Shown piece by piece: positions 1-12,299 of a stretch of DNA of 64,000 nucleotides (positions are counted from its first letter, which is position 1; every line of letters begins with the position of its first letter). This DNA comes from Pteria penguin (Eukaryota; Mollusca; Bivalvia; Pterioida; Pteriidae), in the NCBI GenBank assembly GCA_035048485.1, contig CM068589.1, forward strand, positions 1,043,001 to 1,107,000. The letters are read 5' to 3'. The notes under the pieces were generated by a model. It was not told the DNA's origin. It made no database searches and saw only the letters and a list, made by a program, of their open reading frames with translations. Position numbers and translations under genes: made by a program.

Positions 1-345
1 CTGCTAGCCTGTCTTGATTTGTCTTTCTGTCTGCTAGCCTGTCTTGATTTGTCTTTCTGTCTGTCTTTCTGTCTGCTGGCCTGTCTTGAATTGTCTTTCT
101 GTCTGCTAGCCTGTCTTGATTTGTCTTTCTGTTTGTCTTTCTGTCTGCTAGCCTGTCTTGATTTGTCTTTCTGTCTGTCTTTCTGTCTGCTAGCCTGTCT
201 TGATTTGTCTTTCTGTCTGTCTTTCTGTCTGCCAGCCTGTCTTGATTTGTCTTTCTGTCTGTCTTTCTGTCTGCTGGCCTGTCTTGATTTGTCTTTCTGT
301 CTGTCTTTCTGTCTGCCAGCCTGTCTTGATTTGTCTTTCTGTCTA
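1..345 (+). repeat. 42-bp minisatellite at window edge
   Basis: The unit is CTGCTAGCCTGTCTTGATTT, GTCTTTCTGTCTGTCTTTCTGT; the first copies lack one CTGTCTTT block (30 bp). The array continues past the left edge. The open frame (LLACLDLSFCLSFC repeated) reflects the multiple-of-three unit only. Confidence 0.95.
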
Positions 346-1975
346 TTTGCCTATGTTTAGCTATTATGGCAGTTGACACAAATCCCTGTTTTTAATCTGT
401 CTGTCAGGTCTGATTTTTCTATTTTTGTAATATAATGTTACTGTAGTATAAAGTGTACATTTTTTAATGTGTAAAATGGAGAGTATTTTCCCCCTCTGAA
501 ATGCTAACCTGATGTTTAAAGAAGAATACTAAGTGAAGAGTTCATGTGATTGTGCAGGCTTTTACCTTATAACGATTTTCATAATGTAAGGCAAGGTAGA
601 CCTATGTAGATTTAGTTATTTTGTAAGTAGGGTATGACATCACTATTACACACTCCCCTGCATACCTGGAGATGAATGACTCATGTTTGTTTTCGCTCAG
701 TATACGTGCAACATCTCTGCGTTACTCAGCCCACTCTGTTGATACAAGACTTTTTTTGCCTCAGTTCTTTATTCATTTGTACATACTTTTTCGATGAATT
801 AAAACTTTAGAAACCAAAGGTAGAGTTTGAAATAAGCTCTATGTACATGTAACATGAAGATATACATGTAGATATACATGAAGATATACATGGACATGAT
901 TTTTGAAATTTCAGATTTTATCTTTGTACAACAGTACAATGCAAGAAAAACTTGACGACTTAAAGTATCAAGTTTATGCACTATGCAGTTTTGCTAAAAA
1001 TTTGTGACACTGGGCATTTTTATGAATTCACCAAAGTGAGCTATTGTCATACTGCACTGTCTGTTGTCAGTTATCCAGTACTTGTAAACTTTTCACACTT
1101 TCAGCTTGTTGGTATTATAGAACCATGGAAGGGATTTTGATAAAACTTAGTAAGGGTGAAGTATTCAAGGTTTAGTCCATGTGTTGTTGTTTATTTTTCT
1201 ATTGATTATATATATACACTAAAATATCACATAAATGTATATTCAGTTCATTTAATATATGATCCTTTCATGCAGTTTGACCTGAGTGGATACAGCAGTG
1301 TGTTACCTGTCCATCATCTTGTCTCTCTGTCTGTCCATCAGTTAATGTTTTTATGTGTTCACCCCACTTGGATTATAGACATTTGAAAGCACAAAAGAAC
1401 CCATTATTTATAGGGTTTTAAGGTCGACAGTCATGTTCAAGTCAGTGATTACCGAATTGCATTTTGTACTGCCCTATTATATATATTTGTTAAGTTATAT
1501 AAAATTTATTGAAATGGGAGAGATCAAACAGTATATTATATTCTGAGACAGCTAAGATTTGAACTTACTATTTAAAACATTTTTCACATTTCTCTTTCAA
1601 GGTAGACAATCCCTTTTAAGTGTAGAACCTTAATATTTATCGCATTTTATGGAGGGACTTGAGATGTGCTTAGCACTTCAACAAATATGATTTGATTAAA
1701 ACAAATAGACAACTGCGCCGGGCACGTTTCTCTTTTGATTTTATGACGAATATTCTGTCACATAAACACTTGAGGATGATTTGCTGTTGAATATTATGTG
1801 ACCAAGTTTGAATTAGTAGTACGGAATGCCACTGTATAGGTGATCTACTTCTGTAGGAGTTCATTGGTATGAGGTCAAACTTAGATATCCAGAATAATAC
1901 CGTGTATGGCCCCTGGATTCACTCGGGTGAGGATTACACCATATTATAAACCAAATTATTCTGAACAGTGCTGTT

Positions 1976-2182
1976 CAGATGTTTGGGAAAAATGCACAAA
2001 TCACAGTGAGAAAATTACACAGATCTATCACAGTGGCAAAATTACACAGATCACACTTGGAAAATTATGCAGAACACAGTCTGTGGGGAAAATTACGCAG
2101 TGCACATTGGGAAATTTATACAGAGTACATTGGGAAAGTTACACAGAGCACATTGAGAAAATTACACAGAACACAGCTAGAG
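1976..2182 (+). repeat. Degenerate tandem repeat of about 22-27 bp
   Basis: GAAAATTACACAGATCACAG-like units, about nine copies, with variants GGGAAAGTTACACAGAGCAC and GGGGAAAATTACGCAG. Confidence 0.75.
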
Positions 2183-3101
2183 TTCAGGTGTAAATCTAAT
2201 TTTTGCTGATTTATACCTTTGTATCGCATCACTGTGTATTGTGTAATTTGAGATTTTACGCTTGGATTGGGCCAACAATGTTTTGTAAAATCTTAAGGAT
2301 TTTATAATAAATGTCATACTTAAACATCTATTCAGCAAAATGTTGGAGGAGGTGTGGTTACAAACCCTCTTGTGTCCCCCCGCTTTTCACAGTGGAGAGA
2401 GAGAAACACACAATTCTTGCCCTTGCTGCACCACCTTCCCCTTTCCCTGTAGTCATACACCCCTGGATATATTGTGCCTTTCTGAAGCAAAACATTGTTA
2501 ATTTATTGAAGATTTGCTCTTATCAATATGTATTTCAGATAAACCTCTGAGTACAGCTCTTCGTGTCCATCAGATATTGTCTATCTGCATTATATGTGGA
2601 GAGATGTAATATTCTCATTTCTGTACAATAGTAGCTTTTATTGTTTCCCCCTTTTCGCAAAAATGTAGGAACATTAAATCTCATTCGTCTCTCCGTCCAT
2701 CTGTCACGACAAATTAACCTTGGTCATAACTTTATATTTACAATGCTAATCTTATTCCTTCGATGAACCATGCTAAACAGACTCGGTTCATCATCCCATG
2801 AACTTGGGTCATGGAAGTAGTACCCGGCAAATCACATGCGTAGTAATGTAAAGAGAGGCGGGGCTTACTCAAGTTAAATATAAGAATTGTAGTAACGAAA
2901 TTAATGCATCTGTTAATTTTGAGCAATTAAAGAAATTACCTGGACAGATTGAGTATTTTTAGCATTCTAGACATGCACTATATTGGCTGGCGGAAGTACT
3001 TTTCCACTTCAGGAAAAAAATCGTTCCTTGCCAGTTTGATAACGGGGAATTTGAAATTGTGTTTTGAAAAAAGAACCTTTTAAAATGCAATATAAATATA
3101 A

Positions 3102-3253
3102 GGAATAACTGTCTTTTTTTTCTAGGTTCATGGGGGAAAAACTTGGGTGAGAAACAAACAAATCATTCGAGAACCACTTCGCGGTTCACGTGATTTGTTT
3201 GTTTCTCACCCAAGTTCATTCCCCATGAACCTAGAAAAAAAGACAGTCATTCC
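3102..3253. repeat. Near-perfect foldback with about 63-bp arms
   Basis: Left arm from GGAATAACTGTC through CTAGGTTCATGGGG, TTGGGTGAGAAACAAACAAA, TCA. Right arm is its reverse complement (TGATTTGTTTGTTTCTCACC to CTAG and GACAGTCATTCC). The loop of about 23 bp contains a smaller stem, GAACCACTTCGCGGTTC. Differences between arms are only a few bases. This looks like a recently formed foldback or MITE-type element. Confidence 0.9.
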
Positions 3254-4181
3254 TTAATTAACTGTAAGATGTAGGGCCTTCTTATTTGGCTTGTGTGTCC
3301 CTAACTGCAATACTTTTCCGTTGGTACCAGAATTTTTTATCATGTGACCTAGACCATGACCTTTGACCTACTTCAATGTAACTTTTTAACTGTAAGATAT
3401 TTGACATGTGTGTCTGTAGACATGCACAACCATGACAGTATGTCACAGATCACTGCACCCTTACTGATAGAACCAACCCCAAAAATTGGGGGCCACAATT
3501 CTTTGAATTTGCTTTTTGGTATATATATTTATCAGCTCTGAATTATTAATAATAGAAGCTACTACTTCTGAAAAATCTGTATATTTTAACAAATTATGAA
3601 AATGCAGGTGTGAGATAAAGATTTTGTATTATGTTTTGTATTGTAGTACATCAGGGTATTTGCTATCACTTATTTCTATATTAATCTTTTGTGTTTTGCC
3701 ACATTGCCTTTGATGCTTTACCTGTCCAAATGCCCTGTGAGAAATATTGGTAAATCTGTAGGACTCGAGTAACCATGTAAAATGTTGTAAGTTAAAAGTC
3801 TATCTTGGACAAAAATGATATATATTGCAGAAGTTTAACGTCACAAACTCTGCCACTACCTTTAACTATAGCAACAGTGCCAAGCAGCATCTTGAGATTT
3901 TTGTATTTTGTATGTGCATTCAGATTATGGTTGTCAAATTTAGAAGTTGTTTTAATTTTTACTGTTTATACCCTTTGACACAAGTGAACTTAGTTTGCGT
4001 TTGAAACATTTGCAGCGAGTGTTGTAGCTTCCCAAGGAGATTTATCACTGTACCCTGGGTCATGAATGCTTCACTAGTGCTTCTATATTGCATCATACGG
4101 AATAGGCCCCTACAGAACAATATTAGAAAATGCTTGCATTAACCATAATTGCACAATTGTATTCATGTTTTCTGCTGACAG

Positions 4182-4211
4182 ATTGAGGAAATCTAACTCC
4201 TCTGGAACAGG
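4182..4211 (+). CDS. Candidate 30-nt micro-exon in the AMPD N-terminal region
   Basis: A pyrimidine-rich tract ending in TGACAG precedes 30 nt that encode LRKSNSSGTG, followed by GTAAGG. The exon ends after two bases of a codon (GG). The next recognised exon at 18400 starts with the third base of a codon (T), so the join gives Gly and reads on as [19 protein letters not shown] Ser/Lys-rich linker is normal in this part of animal AMPDs, but it is poorly conserved, so similarity gives no support. The evidence is splice sites plus phase match only. The gap to the next exon would be a 14-kb intron. Confidence 0.35.
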
Positions 4212-4639
4212 GTAAGGATTTTAATTATTTTGTGTGTTGCCTAGCAACCAAACCTGCTTGCTTTTATTTCCTGCAGAGGTTGGTGTTTTTGCAGCATATC
4301 TATGAATGAAATAAAATTATGATCTCTATAATGTAAGATCTTGTATTATGGAATGTTGTTAACCAGTTATGATGTCCTTTGTGACGATGCCAATTATATA
4401 ATACTGCTCTGGCATTAACACAAATCATTGAATTCTTCATCTATCCAAGACTACAAAGTGTTTAGATTTTGCTTTCTTTATTTTGCAAGAGTTATTCTTC
4501 TTTAACTGGACATTTTCGAAAGCTTACATAACTTTGTTTGATAGTATGCTTTTGTAAATATACTTTGGCATTTATGAAAAGATGAAAGTAAAAATAAAAT
4601 CTTGACTGATTCAGCTTCATGTTTTATGACAAAAAAAGA

Positions 4640-4788
4640 GCATACCCAAACTCTGAAGGACCTACAGAGAATGTTGTATGTAATGGGAATTGTCTTCGTC
4701 TTATTATTTAAAACAAACTCTGAAGGACAGTCAGAGAATGTGGTATGTAATCGGAATTGTCTTCGTCTTATTATATAAAACAAAGAGA
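4640..4788 (+). repeat. Tandem duplication of about 70 bp
   Basis: CTCTGAAGGACCTACAGAGA and GTATGTAATGGGAATTGTCT plus TCGTCTTATTATTTAAAAC occur twice, at 4650 and 4718, with about 8 percent difference by eye. Confidence 0.85.
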
Positions 4789-5934
4789 AGCGTTTCATAT
4801 TTATAGATTTGGAAATACAATCGTTCTATTTAGAGTGATTTTATTTATATTTACTTGAATACATATAATCTCAAAATTCAATTTTTAATGAAAAAAATCA
4901 TGATTGTTGTGTATCTGTTAAACTGGGAATGGTGAAAAAATTGTTTTACATGGTTGAGAGTCATTGTTTACTACAAGATACAATACAAGTATAGAAGTGT
5001 CAGTGAGGTCAGGAAAGTTATAGACTTTGTGAGAATACAACGCCAGTGGAAAGAAAAGTATGAAAAAGTGCCAATGATTGGAATGCATAGATTATGATTT
5101 TTTTATTAACATTAATCTATTAACAATTTATTAATTTCTTTTCATAGCGTACCCAGTTGAAGCATACATAACATATTATATGCAGTAAACTCTTACATAT
5201 CAACTGCATGATATTATATACTCAGTTTTAAAAAGCCTTCATGACCTTTGACCTAGTGTCCATATAAGTGACCTTGACATGATATCACCTAACAATGTAT
5301 ACACTTAATTTCAGATTTTTTGGTCCCCCTGAGCATACTCTCCCAGACCATGCCAATGTGAAGTGAGTGTTGATGTCACATGTGTATAGGTGTATTCACC
5401 GTAGCTATATATCGTTAGTGGTGCATGCCGTAAATCTATTTATATCTCCCAGTATGCCATTTGATTTGCTCTTGAGCGTCGATGCATTTCATTTCTTTTC
5501 AGGCTGATACAGTAGACCTCTTTACTTAACTTAAAGTGCGATGTTGCAAATTTAGACGGAAAGTTGTTAAACGTTCCCTTCAAAGATATCAGATAGTTAG
5601 CAATGATAAATATATCAGTTAAGACCCTGCACACTGATATTGATTTCTTGCAACTTATCCTGAATTCAACAAATTATGTCTCTTCAATAATGCTCAAGGC
5701 TGCAACTAGAAATATTAAAATATTTGAAGAGACAACCAACTACCAATTAATACCAATTAAAACCAATTACCAAATTGACCTTAAGTAAGAGTCAATCCCA
5801 TCTTATAACTGAGTTCATTAAGTTAGATAAAACACTGGCTTTATTGTTGATTGAAGTAAAATCTTCTTATGGATTAAATTGTAGAAGTTGTTTTAACTAT
5901 TTTCGCTAAATGAAAGGCTTCCCTAGATTTTTGG

Positions 5935-6139
5935 TCTTTTCGTTAAACAGAGTTACTTCCCAGCAGGAATGGTATCTGACGTAAAACAATTATGATGTCA
6001 TCAAATCCCATGGAAACTGATCTAAAACTCAGGGAAATGATAGTTCAAAATTGACGATTTCATAGGAATTTGATGACTTCATAATTGTTTTACTTCAGAT
6101 ACCGTCCTAAATGGGAAATAACTCTGTTTAACGAAAAGA
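5935..6139. mobile_element. MITE-like palindromic element, family 1, copy 1
   Basis: About 205 bp with long terminal inverted repeats: TCTTTTCGTTAAACAGAGTT at the left, AACTCTGTTTAACGAAAAGA at the right. Inner palindromic matches are ATCTGACGTAAAACAATTAT and ATAATTGTTTTACTTCAGAT. A second copy lies at 29585. No clear target-site duplication is visible. Confidence 0.85.
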
Positions 6140-6289
6140 TTTGATACAATCCCAATCATTGTTTACTTTGAGTAGCGAGGCGTCGGATATAAGGAGTTAA
6201 GAATGTAACTTCATCAAGTTCATGAACGTCTGTGGTCATTGAGGTTCATAAAAGTCTGTGGTCATTTTGAAAGATGATTTGAAAGGAGT

Positions 6290-9200
6290 CTTCCTAAGAA
6301 AGTTTGTAGCCAGTATTACAATGAAAGTGACTGTGTGGTCTCTGTTTCAGTCAATAAAGTGCCTATATCAAGGATAGAAGGTTGTAAGTTAGAGACCCAG
6401 TACTACAATGGGAGTGGCTGTGTGGTCTCTCCGTCAATAAAGTGCCTATATCAAGGATAGAAGGGTGTTAGTTAGATACCCAGTATTACAATGGGAGTGG
6501 CTGTGTGGTCTCTCTGTCAATAAAGTGCCTATATCAAGGATAGAAGGGTGTTAGTTAGAGACCCAGTATTACAAAGGGAGTGGCTGTGTGGTCTCTCTGT
6601 CAATAAAGTGCCTATATCAAGGATAGAAGGGTGTTAGTTAGATACCCAGTATTACAATGGGAGTGGCTGTGTGGTCTCTCTGTCAATAAAGTGCCTATAT
6701 CAAAGATAGAAGGGTGTTAGTTAGAGACCCAGTACTACAATGGGAGTGGCTGTGTGGTCTCTCCGTCAATAAAGTGCCTATATCAAGGATAGAAGGGTGT
6801 TAGTTAGAGACCCAGTACTACAATGGGAGTGGCTGTGTGGTCTCTCTGTCAATAAAGTGCCTATATCAAGGATAGAAGGGTGTTAGTTAGAGACCCAGTA
6901 CTACAATGAGAGTGGCTGTGTGGTCTCTCTGTCAATAAAGTGCCTATATCAAGGATAGAAGGGTGTTAGTTAGAGACCCAGTACTACAATGAGAGTGGCT
7001 GTGTGGTCTCTCCATCAATAAAGTGCCTATATCAAGGATAGAAGGGTGTTAGTTAGAGACCCAGTACTACAATGGGAGTGGCTGTGTGGTCTCTCCGTCA
7101 ATGAAGTGCCTATATCAAGGATAGAAGGGTGTTAGTTAGAGACCCAGTACTACAATGGGAGTGGCTGTGTGGTCTCTCCGTCAATAAAGTGCCTATATCA
7201 AGGATAGAAGGGTGTTAGTTAGAGACCCAGTATTACAAAGGGAGTGGCTGTGTGGTCTCTCTGTCAATAAAGTGCCTATATCAAGGATAGAAGGGTGTTA
7301 GTTAGATACCCAGTATTACAATGGGAGTGGCTGTGTGGTCTCTCTGTCAATAAAGTGCCTATATCAAGGATAGAAGGGTGTTAGTTAGAGACCCAGTACT
7401 ACAATGGGAGTGGCTGTGTGGTCTCTCTGTCAATAAAGTGCCTATATCAAGGATAGAAGGGTGTTAGTTAGAGACCCAGTACTACAATGGGAGTGGCTGT
7501 GTGGTCTCTCTGTCAATAAAGTGCCTATATCAAGGATAGAAGGGTGTTAGTTAGAGACCCAGTACTACAATGAGAGTGGCTGTGTGGTCTCTCTGTCAAT
7601 AAAGTGCCTATATCAAGGATAGAAGGGTGTTAGTTAGAGACCCAGTACTACAATGGGAGTGGCTGTGTGGTCTCTCCGTCAATAAAGTGCCTATATCAAG
7701 GATAGAAGGGTGTTAGTTAGAGACCCAGTACTACAATGGGAGTGGCTGTGTGGTCTCTCTGTCAATGAAGTGCCTATATCAAGGATAGAAGGGTGTTAGT
7801 TAGAGACCCAGTACTACAATGGGAGTGGCTGTGTGGTCTCTCCGTCAATAAAGTGCCTATATCAAGGATAGAAGGGTGTTAGTTAGAGACCCAGTATTAC
7901 AAAGGGAGTGGCTGTGTGGTCTCTCTGTCAATAAAGTGCCTATATCAAGGATAGAAGGGTGTTAGTTAGATACCCAGTATTACAATGGGAGTGGCTGTGT
8001 GGTCTCTCTGTCAATAAAGTGCCTATATCAAGGATAGAAGGGTGTTAGTTAGAGACCCAGTACTACAATGGGAGTGGCTGTGTGGTCTCTCTGTCAATAA
8101 AGTGCCTATATCAAGGATAGAAGGGTGTTAGTTAGAGACCCAGTACTACAATGGGAGTGGCTGTGTGGTCTCTCTGTCAATAAAGTGCCTATATCAAGGA
8201 TAGAAGGGTGTTAGTTAGAGACCCAGTACTACAATGAGAGTGGCTGTGTGGTCTCTCTGTCAATAAAGTGCCTATATCAAGGATAGAAGGGTGTTAGTTA
8301 GAGACCCAGTACTACAATGGGAGTGGCTGTGTGGTCTCTCCGTCAATAAAGTGCCTATATCAAGGATAGAAGGGTGTTAGTTAGAGACCCAGTACTACAA
8401 TGGGAGTGGCTGTGTGGTCTCTCCGTCAATAAAGTGCCTATATCAAGGATAGAAGGGTGTTAGTTAGAGACCCAGTACTACAATGGGAGTGGCTGTGTGG
8501 TCTCTCCATCAATAAAGTGCCTATATCAAGGATAGAAGGGTGTTAGTTAGAGACCCAGTACTACAATGGGAGTGGCTGTGTGGTCTCTCCGTCAATAAAG
8601 TGCCTATATCAAGGATAGAAGGGTGTTAGTTAGAGACCCAGTATTACAATGGGAGTGGCTGTGTGGTCTCTCTGTCAATAAAGTGCCTATATCAAGGATA
8701 GAAGGGTGTTAGTTAGATACCCAGTACTACAATGGGAGTGGCTGTGTGGTCTCTTTGTCAATAAAGTGCCTATATCAAGGATAGAAGGGTGTTAGTTAGA
8801 TACCCAGTATTACAATGGGAGTGGCTGTGTGGTCTCTCCGTCAATAAAGTGCCTATATCAAGGATAGAAGGGTGTTAGTTAGAGACCCAGTACTACAATG
8901 GGAGTGGCTGTGTGGTCTCTCCGTCAATAAAGTGCCTATATCAAGGATAGAAGGGTGTTAGTTAGAGACCCAATACTACAATGAGAGTGGCTGTGTGGTC
9001 TCTCCGTAAATAAAGTGCCTATATCAAGGATAGAAGGGTGTTAGTTAGAGACCCAGTATTACAATGGGAGTGGCTGTGTGGTCTCTCCGTCAATAAAGTG
9101 CCTATATCAAGGATAGAAGGGTGTTAGTTAGATACCCAGTATTACAATGGGAGTGGCTGTGTGGTCTCTCCGTCAATAAAGTGCCTATATCAAGGATAGA

Positions 9201-9805
9201 AGGGTGTTAGTTAGATACCCAGTATTACAATGAGAGTGGCTGTGTGGTCTCTCTGTCAATAAAGTGCCTATATCAAGGATAGAAGGGTGTTAGTTAGAGA
9301 CCCAGTATTACAATGAGAGTGGCTGTGTGGTCTCTCTGTCAATAAAGTGCCTATATCAAGGATAGAAGGGTGTTAGTTAGAGACCCAGTACTACAATGAG
9401 AGTGGCTGTGTGGTCTCTCCGTCAATAAAGTGCCTATATCAAGGATAGAAGGGTGTTAGTTAGAGACCCAGTACTACAATGAGAGTGGCTGTGTGGTCTC
9501 TCCGTCAATAAAGTGCCTATATCAAGGATAGAAGGGTGTTAGTTAGATACCCAGTATTACAATGAGAGTGGCTGTGTGGTCTCTCTGTCAATAAAGTGCC
9601 TATATCAAGGATAGAAGGGTGTTAGTTAGAGACCCAGTACTACAATGGGAGTGGCTGTGTGGTCTCTCTGTCAATAAAGTGCCTATATCAAGGATAGAAG
9701 GGTGTTAGTTAGATACCCAGTACTACAATGGGAGTGGCTGTGTAGTCTCTCTGTCAATAAAGTGCCTATATCAAGGATAGAAGGGTGTTAAATAGAAACC
9801 CAGTA
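6290..9805 (+). repeat. 83-bp minisatellite, about 42 copies, with a 664-bp higher-order repeat
   Basis: The unit contains AGTGCCTATATCAAGGATAG, AAGGGTGTTAGTTAGAGACC, CAGTACTACAATGGGAGTGG, CTGTGTGGTCTCTCTGTCAA and TAA. The rare variant ATTACAAAGGGAG starts at 6571, 7235 and 7899, spacing exactly 664 bp (8 x 83), and neighbouring variants repeat in the same order. Every unit carries AATAAAG, a polyadenylation hexamer. It lies upstream of the first secure AMPD exon. Confidence 0.96.
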
Positions 9806-9857
9806 TTCTTATTGCTGTCTTTTAAGTATACATACCAGCGTGTTTAGGAATTCAGAG

Positions 9858-10110
9858 AAGCCAGTGTGGCTCAGTGCACGGGATGAGGTTCGAATTTTTG
9901 CTGTGGGCACGCCGGTGTCCTGTCTTTCGGGTGAAACAGTAAAAACAGAGGTTCCGTGTCAGTGAAGGTGTGGTATGTAAAAGATCCCTCAATGCTTTGG
10001 ATGGGTCATTTGCAAAGGTATTATAATTCTGTGTAATGCAATAAGCAGATGGTGTCACTGTGTATGTGAAGTAATCATGAAGTAACATAAAACAATAATT
10101 TGACAATCAG
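9858..10110 (+). mobile_element. tRNA-derived SINE copy (+)
   Basis: A tRNA-like head with box A-like GTGTGGCTCAGTG and box B-like GGTTCGAAT, a conserved body (GTCTTTCGGGTGAAACAGTA, GTAAAAGATCCCTCAATGCT) and an end near CATAAAACAATAATTTGAC. It matches the copies at 22597, 53605 and 54730. Confidence 0.85.
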
Positions 10111-10436
10111 TTATAAGTCCTGGACCTCTCACATTTGTCTACATTCAATTAATTTACAAACACACATATACATGTATTGGCCTGATTGAAACTCAGGTGT
10201 TGACTTTTGTGATTTTCTCATTTTTAAATCTTTAAAGCTTACAGAGAACACAGTGATATGATGGAATTCTATGTTAAGGTCAGAGTAAATTGATTCACTT
10301 TCAATTATGGAACTTGTCTCTGCACCCAATTGTTGTCATGACAACAGAAGCATTAATACACAAATCTCTGGTAATGAACTTTCCCAATATAGGTGTAGTT
10401 AAGAGTATTAAGTAAGAGAGGATTAAATTCATGGAA

Positions 10437-10565
10437 GATTTGGTAGGACTGCACATGAGATAGAAAAGGTCGTGAAATTATTCTTCTGATTATGGTGGGA
10501 TTTGGTAGGACTGTACATGAGATAGAAAAGGTCGTGAAATTATTCTTCTGATGATGGTGGGATTT
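10437..10565 (+). repeat. Tandem duplication of 62-64 bp
   Basis: GATTTGGTAGGACTGCACAT, GAGATAGAAAAGGTCGTGAA, ATTATTCTTCTGATTATGGT occurs at 10437 and 10500 with two or three changes. Confidence 0.92.
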
Positions 10566-10589
10566 GGTTTCTGAAGGTAGAAATAAGGA

Positions 10590-11835
10590 GTAGTACCTGT
10601 GTTTTTACCTGGGGTTTTACCTGGAGTTTTACCTGGAGATTTACCTGGGGTTTTACCTGGAGTTTTACCTGGGGTTTTACCTGGAGTTTTACCTGTGTTT
10701 TTACCTGTGTTTTTACCTGTAGTTTTACCTGGAGTTTTACCTGTGTTTTTACTTGGAGTTTTACCTGGGGTTTTACCTTGAGTTTTACCTGGAGTTTTAC
10801 CTGGAGATTTACCTGGGGTTTTACCTGGAGTTTTACCTGGGGTTTTACCTGGGGGTTTTACCTGGAGATTTACCTGGGGTTTTACCAGGAGTTTTACCTG
10901 GAGTTTTACCTGGGGTTTTACCTGGAGTTTTACCTGGAGTTTTACTTGTGTTTTTACCTGGAGTTTTACCTGGGGTTTTACCTGGAGTTTTACCTGGGGT
11001 TTTACCTGGAGCTTTACCTGTGTTTTTACCTGGAGTTTTACCTGGGAATTTACCTGGAGTTTTACCTGGAGTTTTACCTGGGGTTTTACCTGGAGTTTTA
11101 CCTGGGGTTTTACCTGGAGTTTTACCTGGAGTTTTACCTGTGTTTTTACCTGGAGTTTTACCAGGGAATTTACCTGGAGTTTTACCTAGAGTTTTACCTG
11201 TGTTTTTACCTGGAGTTTTACCTGGGGTTTTACCTGTGTTTTTACCTGGAGTTTTACCTGGAGTTTTACCTGGGGTTTTACCTGGAGTTTTACCTGTGTT
11301 TTTACCTGGAGTTTTACCTGGAGTTTTACCTGGAGTTTTACTTGTGTTTTTACCTGGAGTTTTACCTGGAGTTTTACCTGGGGGTTTTACCTGGGGTTTT
11401 ACCTGGAGTTTTACCTGGAGTTTTATCTGGAGTTTTACCTGTGTTTTTACCTGGAGTTTTACCTAGGAATTTACCTTGAGTTTTACCTAGAGTTTTACCT
11501 GGGGTTTTACCTGGAGTTTTACTTGGGGTTTTACCTGGAGTTTTACCTGGAGTTTTACCTGGGGTTTTACCTGGAGTTTTACCTGGAGTTTTACAGTGTT
11601 TTTACCTGGAGTTTTACCTGTGTTTTACCTGTGTTTTTACCTGGAGTTTTACCTGGGGTTTTACCTGGAGTTTTACCTGGGGTTTTACCAGTGTTTTTAC
11701 CTGGAGTTTTACCTAGAGTTTTACCTGGAGTTTTACCTGTGTTTTTACCTGGAGTTTTACCTGGAGTTTTACCTGGAGTTTTACCTGTGTTTTTACCTGG
11801 AGTTTTACCTGGGGTTTTACCTGGAGTTTTAAGAT
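10590..11835 (+). repeat. 12-bp minisatellite, about 103 copies
   Basis: The unit is ACCTGGAGTTTT with variants ACCTGGGGTTTT, ACCTGTGTTTTT, ACCTGGAGATTT and ACCTGGGAATTT. Translation gives LPGV or FYLE repeats in two + frames (237 and 233 codons), which is a result of a 12-bp unit lacking stops. Confidence 0.96.
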
Positions 11836-12299
11836 ATTTACAAAGTATTTAATGAAGTATATTTGTCAGAGAATCTGGTATATTTTATGATTTCTCGGCA
11901 TGATTAAAGCAGGACACCATTATATGCCCGACGTAATCAATTGATATGTTCGTCGGATAGACGTTGGCCTGATCAGATAATGAAGTGTACTATTGATTTA
12001 ATATTAAGTGTAAATTAGGAAGCAGCGTATTGGAAAGATACAAAGAAAAGAAAAATTACAGAATAAAGTTTGTTATGTTAATCTGTAAAACTCTTTACCA
12101 AAAACTGAAAATAAGAAATCTGTAGTAGACTTAAACTCGGATATTGCTATGGATATGGTATAAGTCAAATATAAGAATTAATGTTGTCATCTTAAATAGG
12201 ATCAGGAAGAATATTTGGTTGTTATGATTTCTTCTACTCTGAAACTCCTTGGTAAGATGGAGGCAGACTTACTGTATGAAATGCTGAAAATACGATATA

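Larger units (their letters stand above)
346..4181. other. Non-genic stretches at the left end
   Basis: Apart from the repeats at 1976 and 3102, AT-rich sequence without coding signal. A perfect TGACCTTTGACCT lies at 3358. No promoter could be fixed. Confidence 0.6.

Noticed and set aside
1872..1920. Possible exon ending GATTCACTCGG-gtgagg
   Set aside because: The phase needed to join the exon at 4182 contains a stop (TAA), and there is no similarity.
6290..9805. CRISPR-like regular array
   Set aside because: Whole units are repeated with no unique spacers, in a eukaryotic intronic or flanking context; it is a minisatellite.
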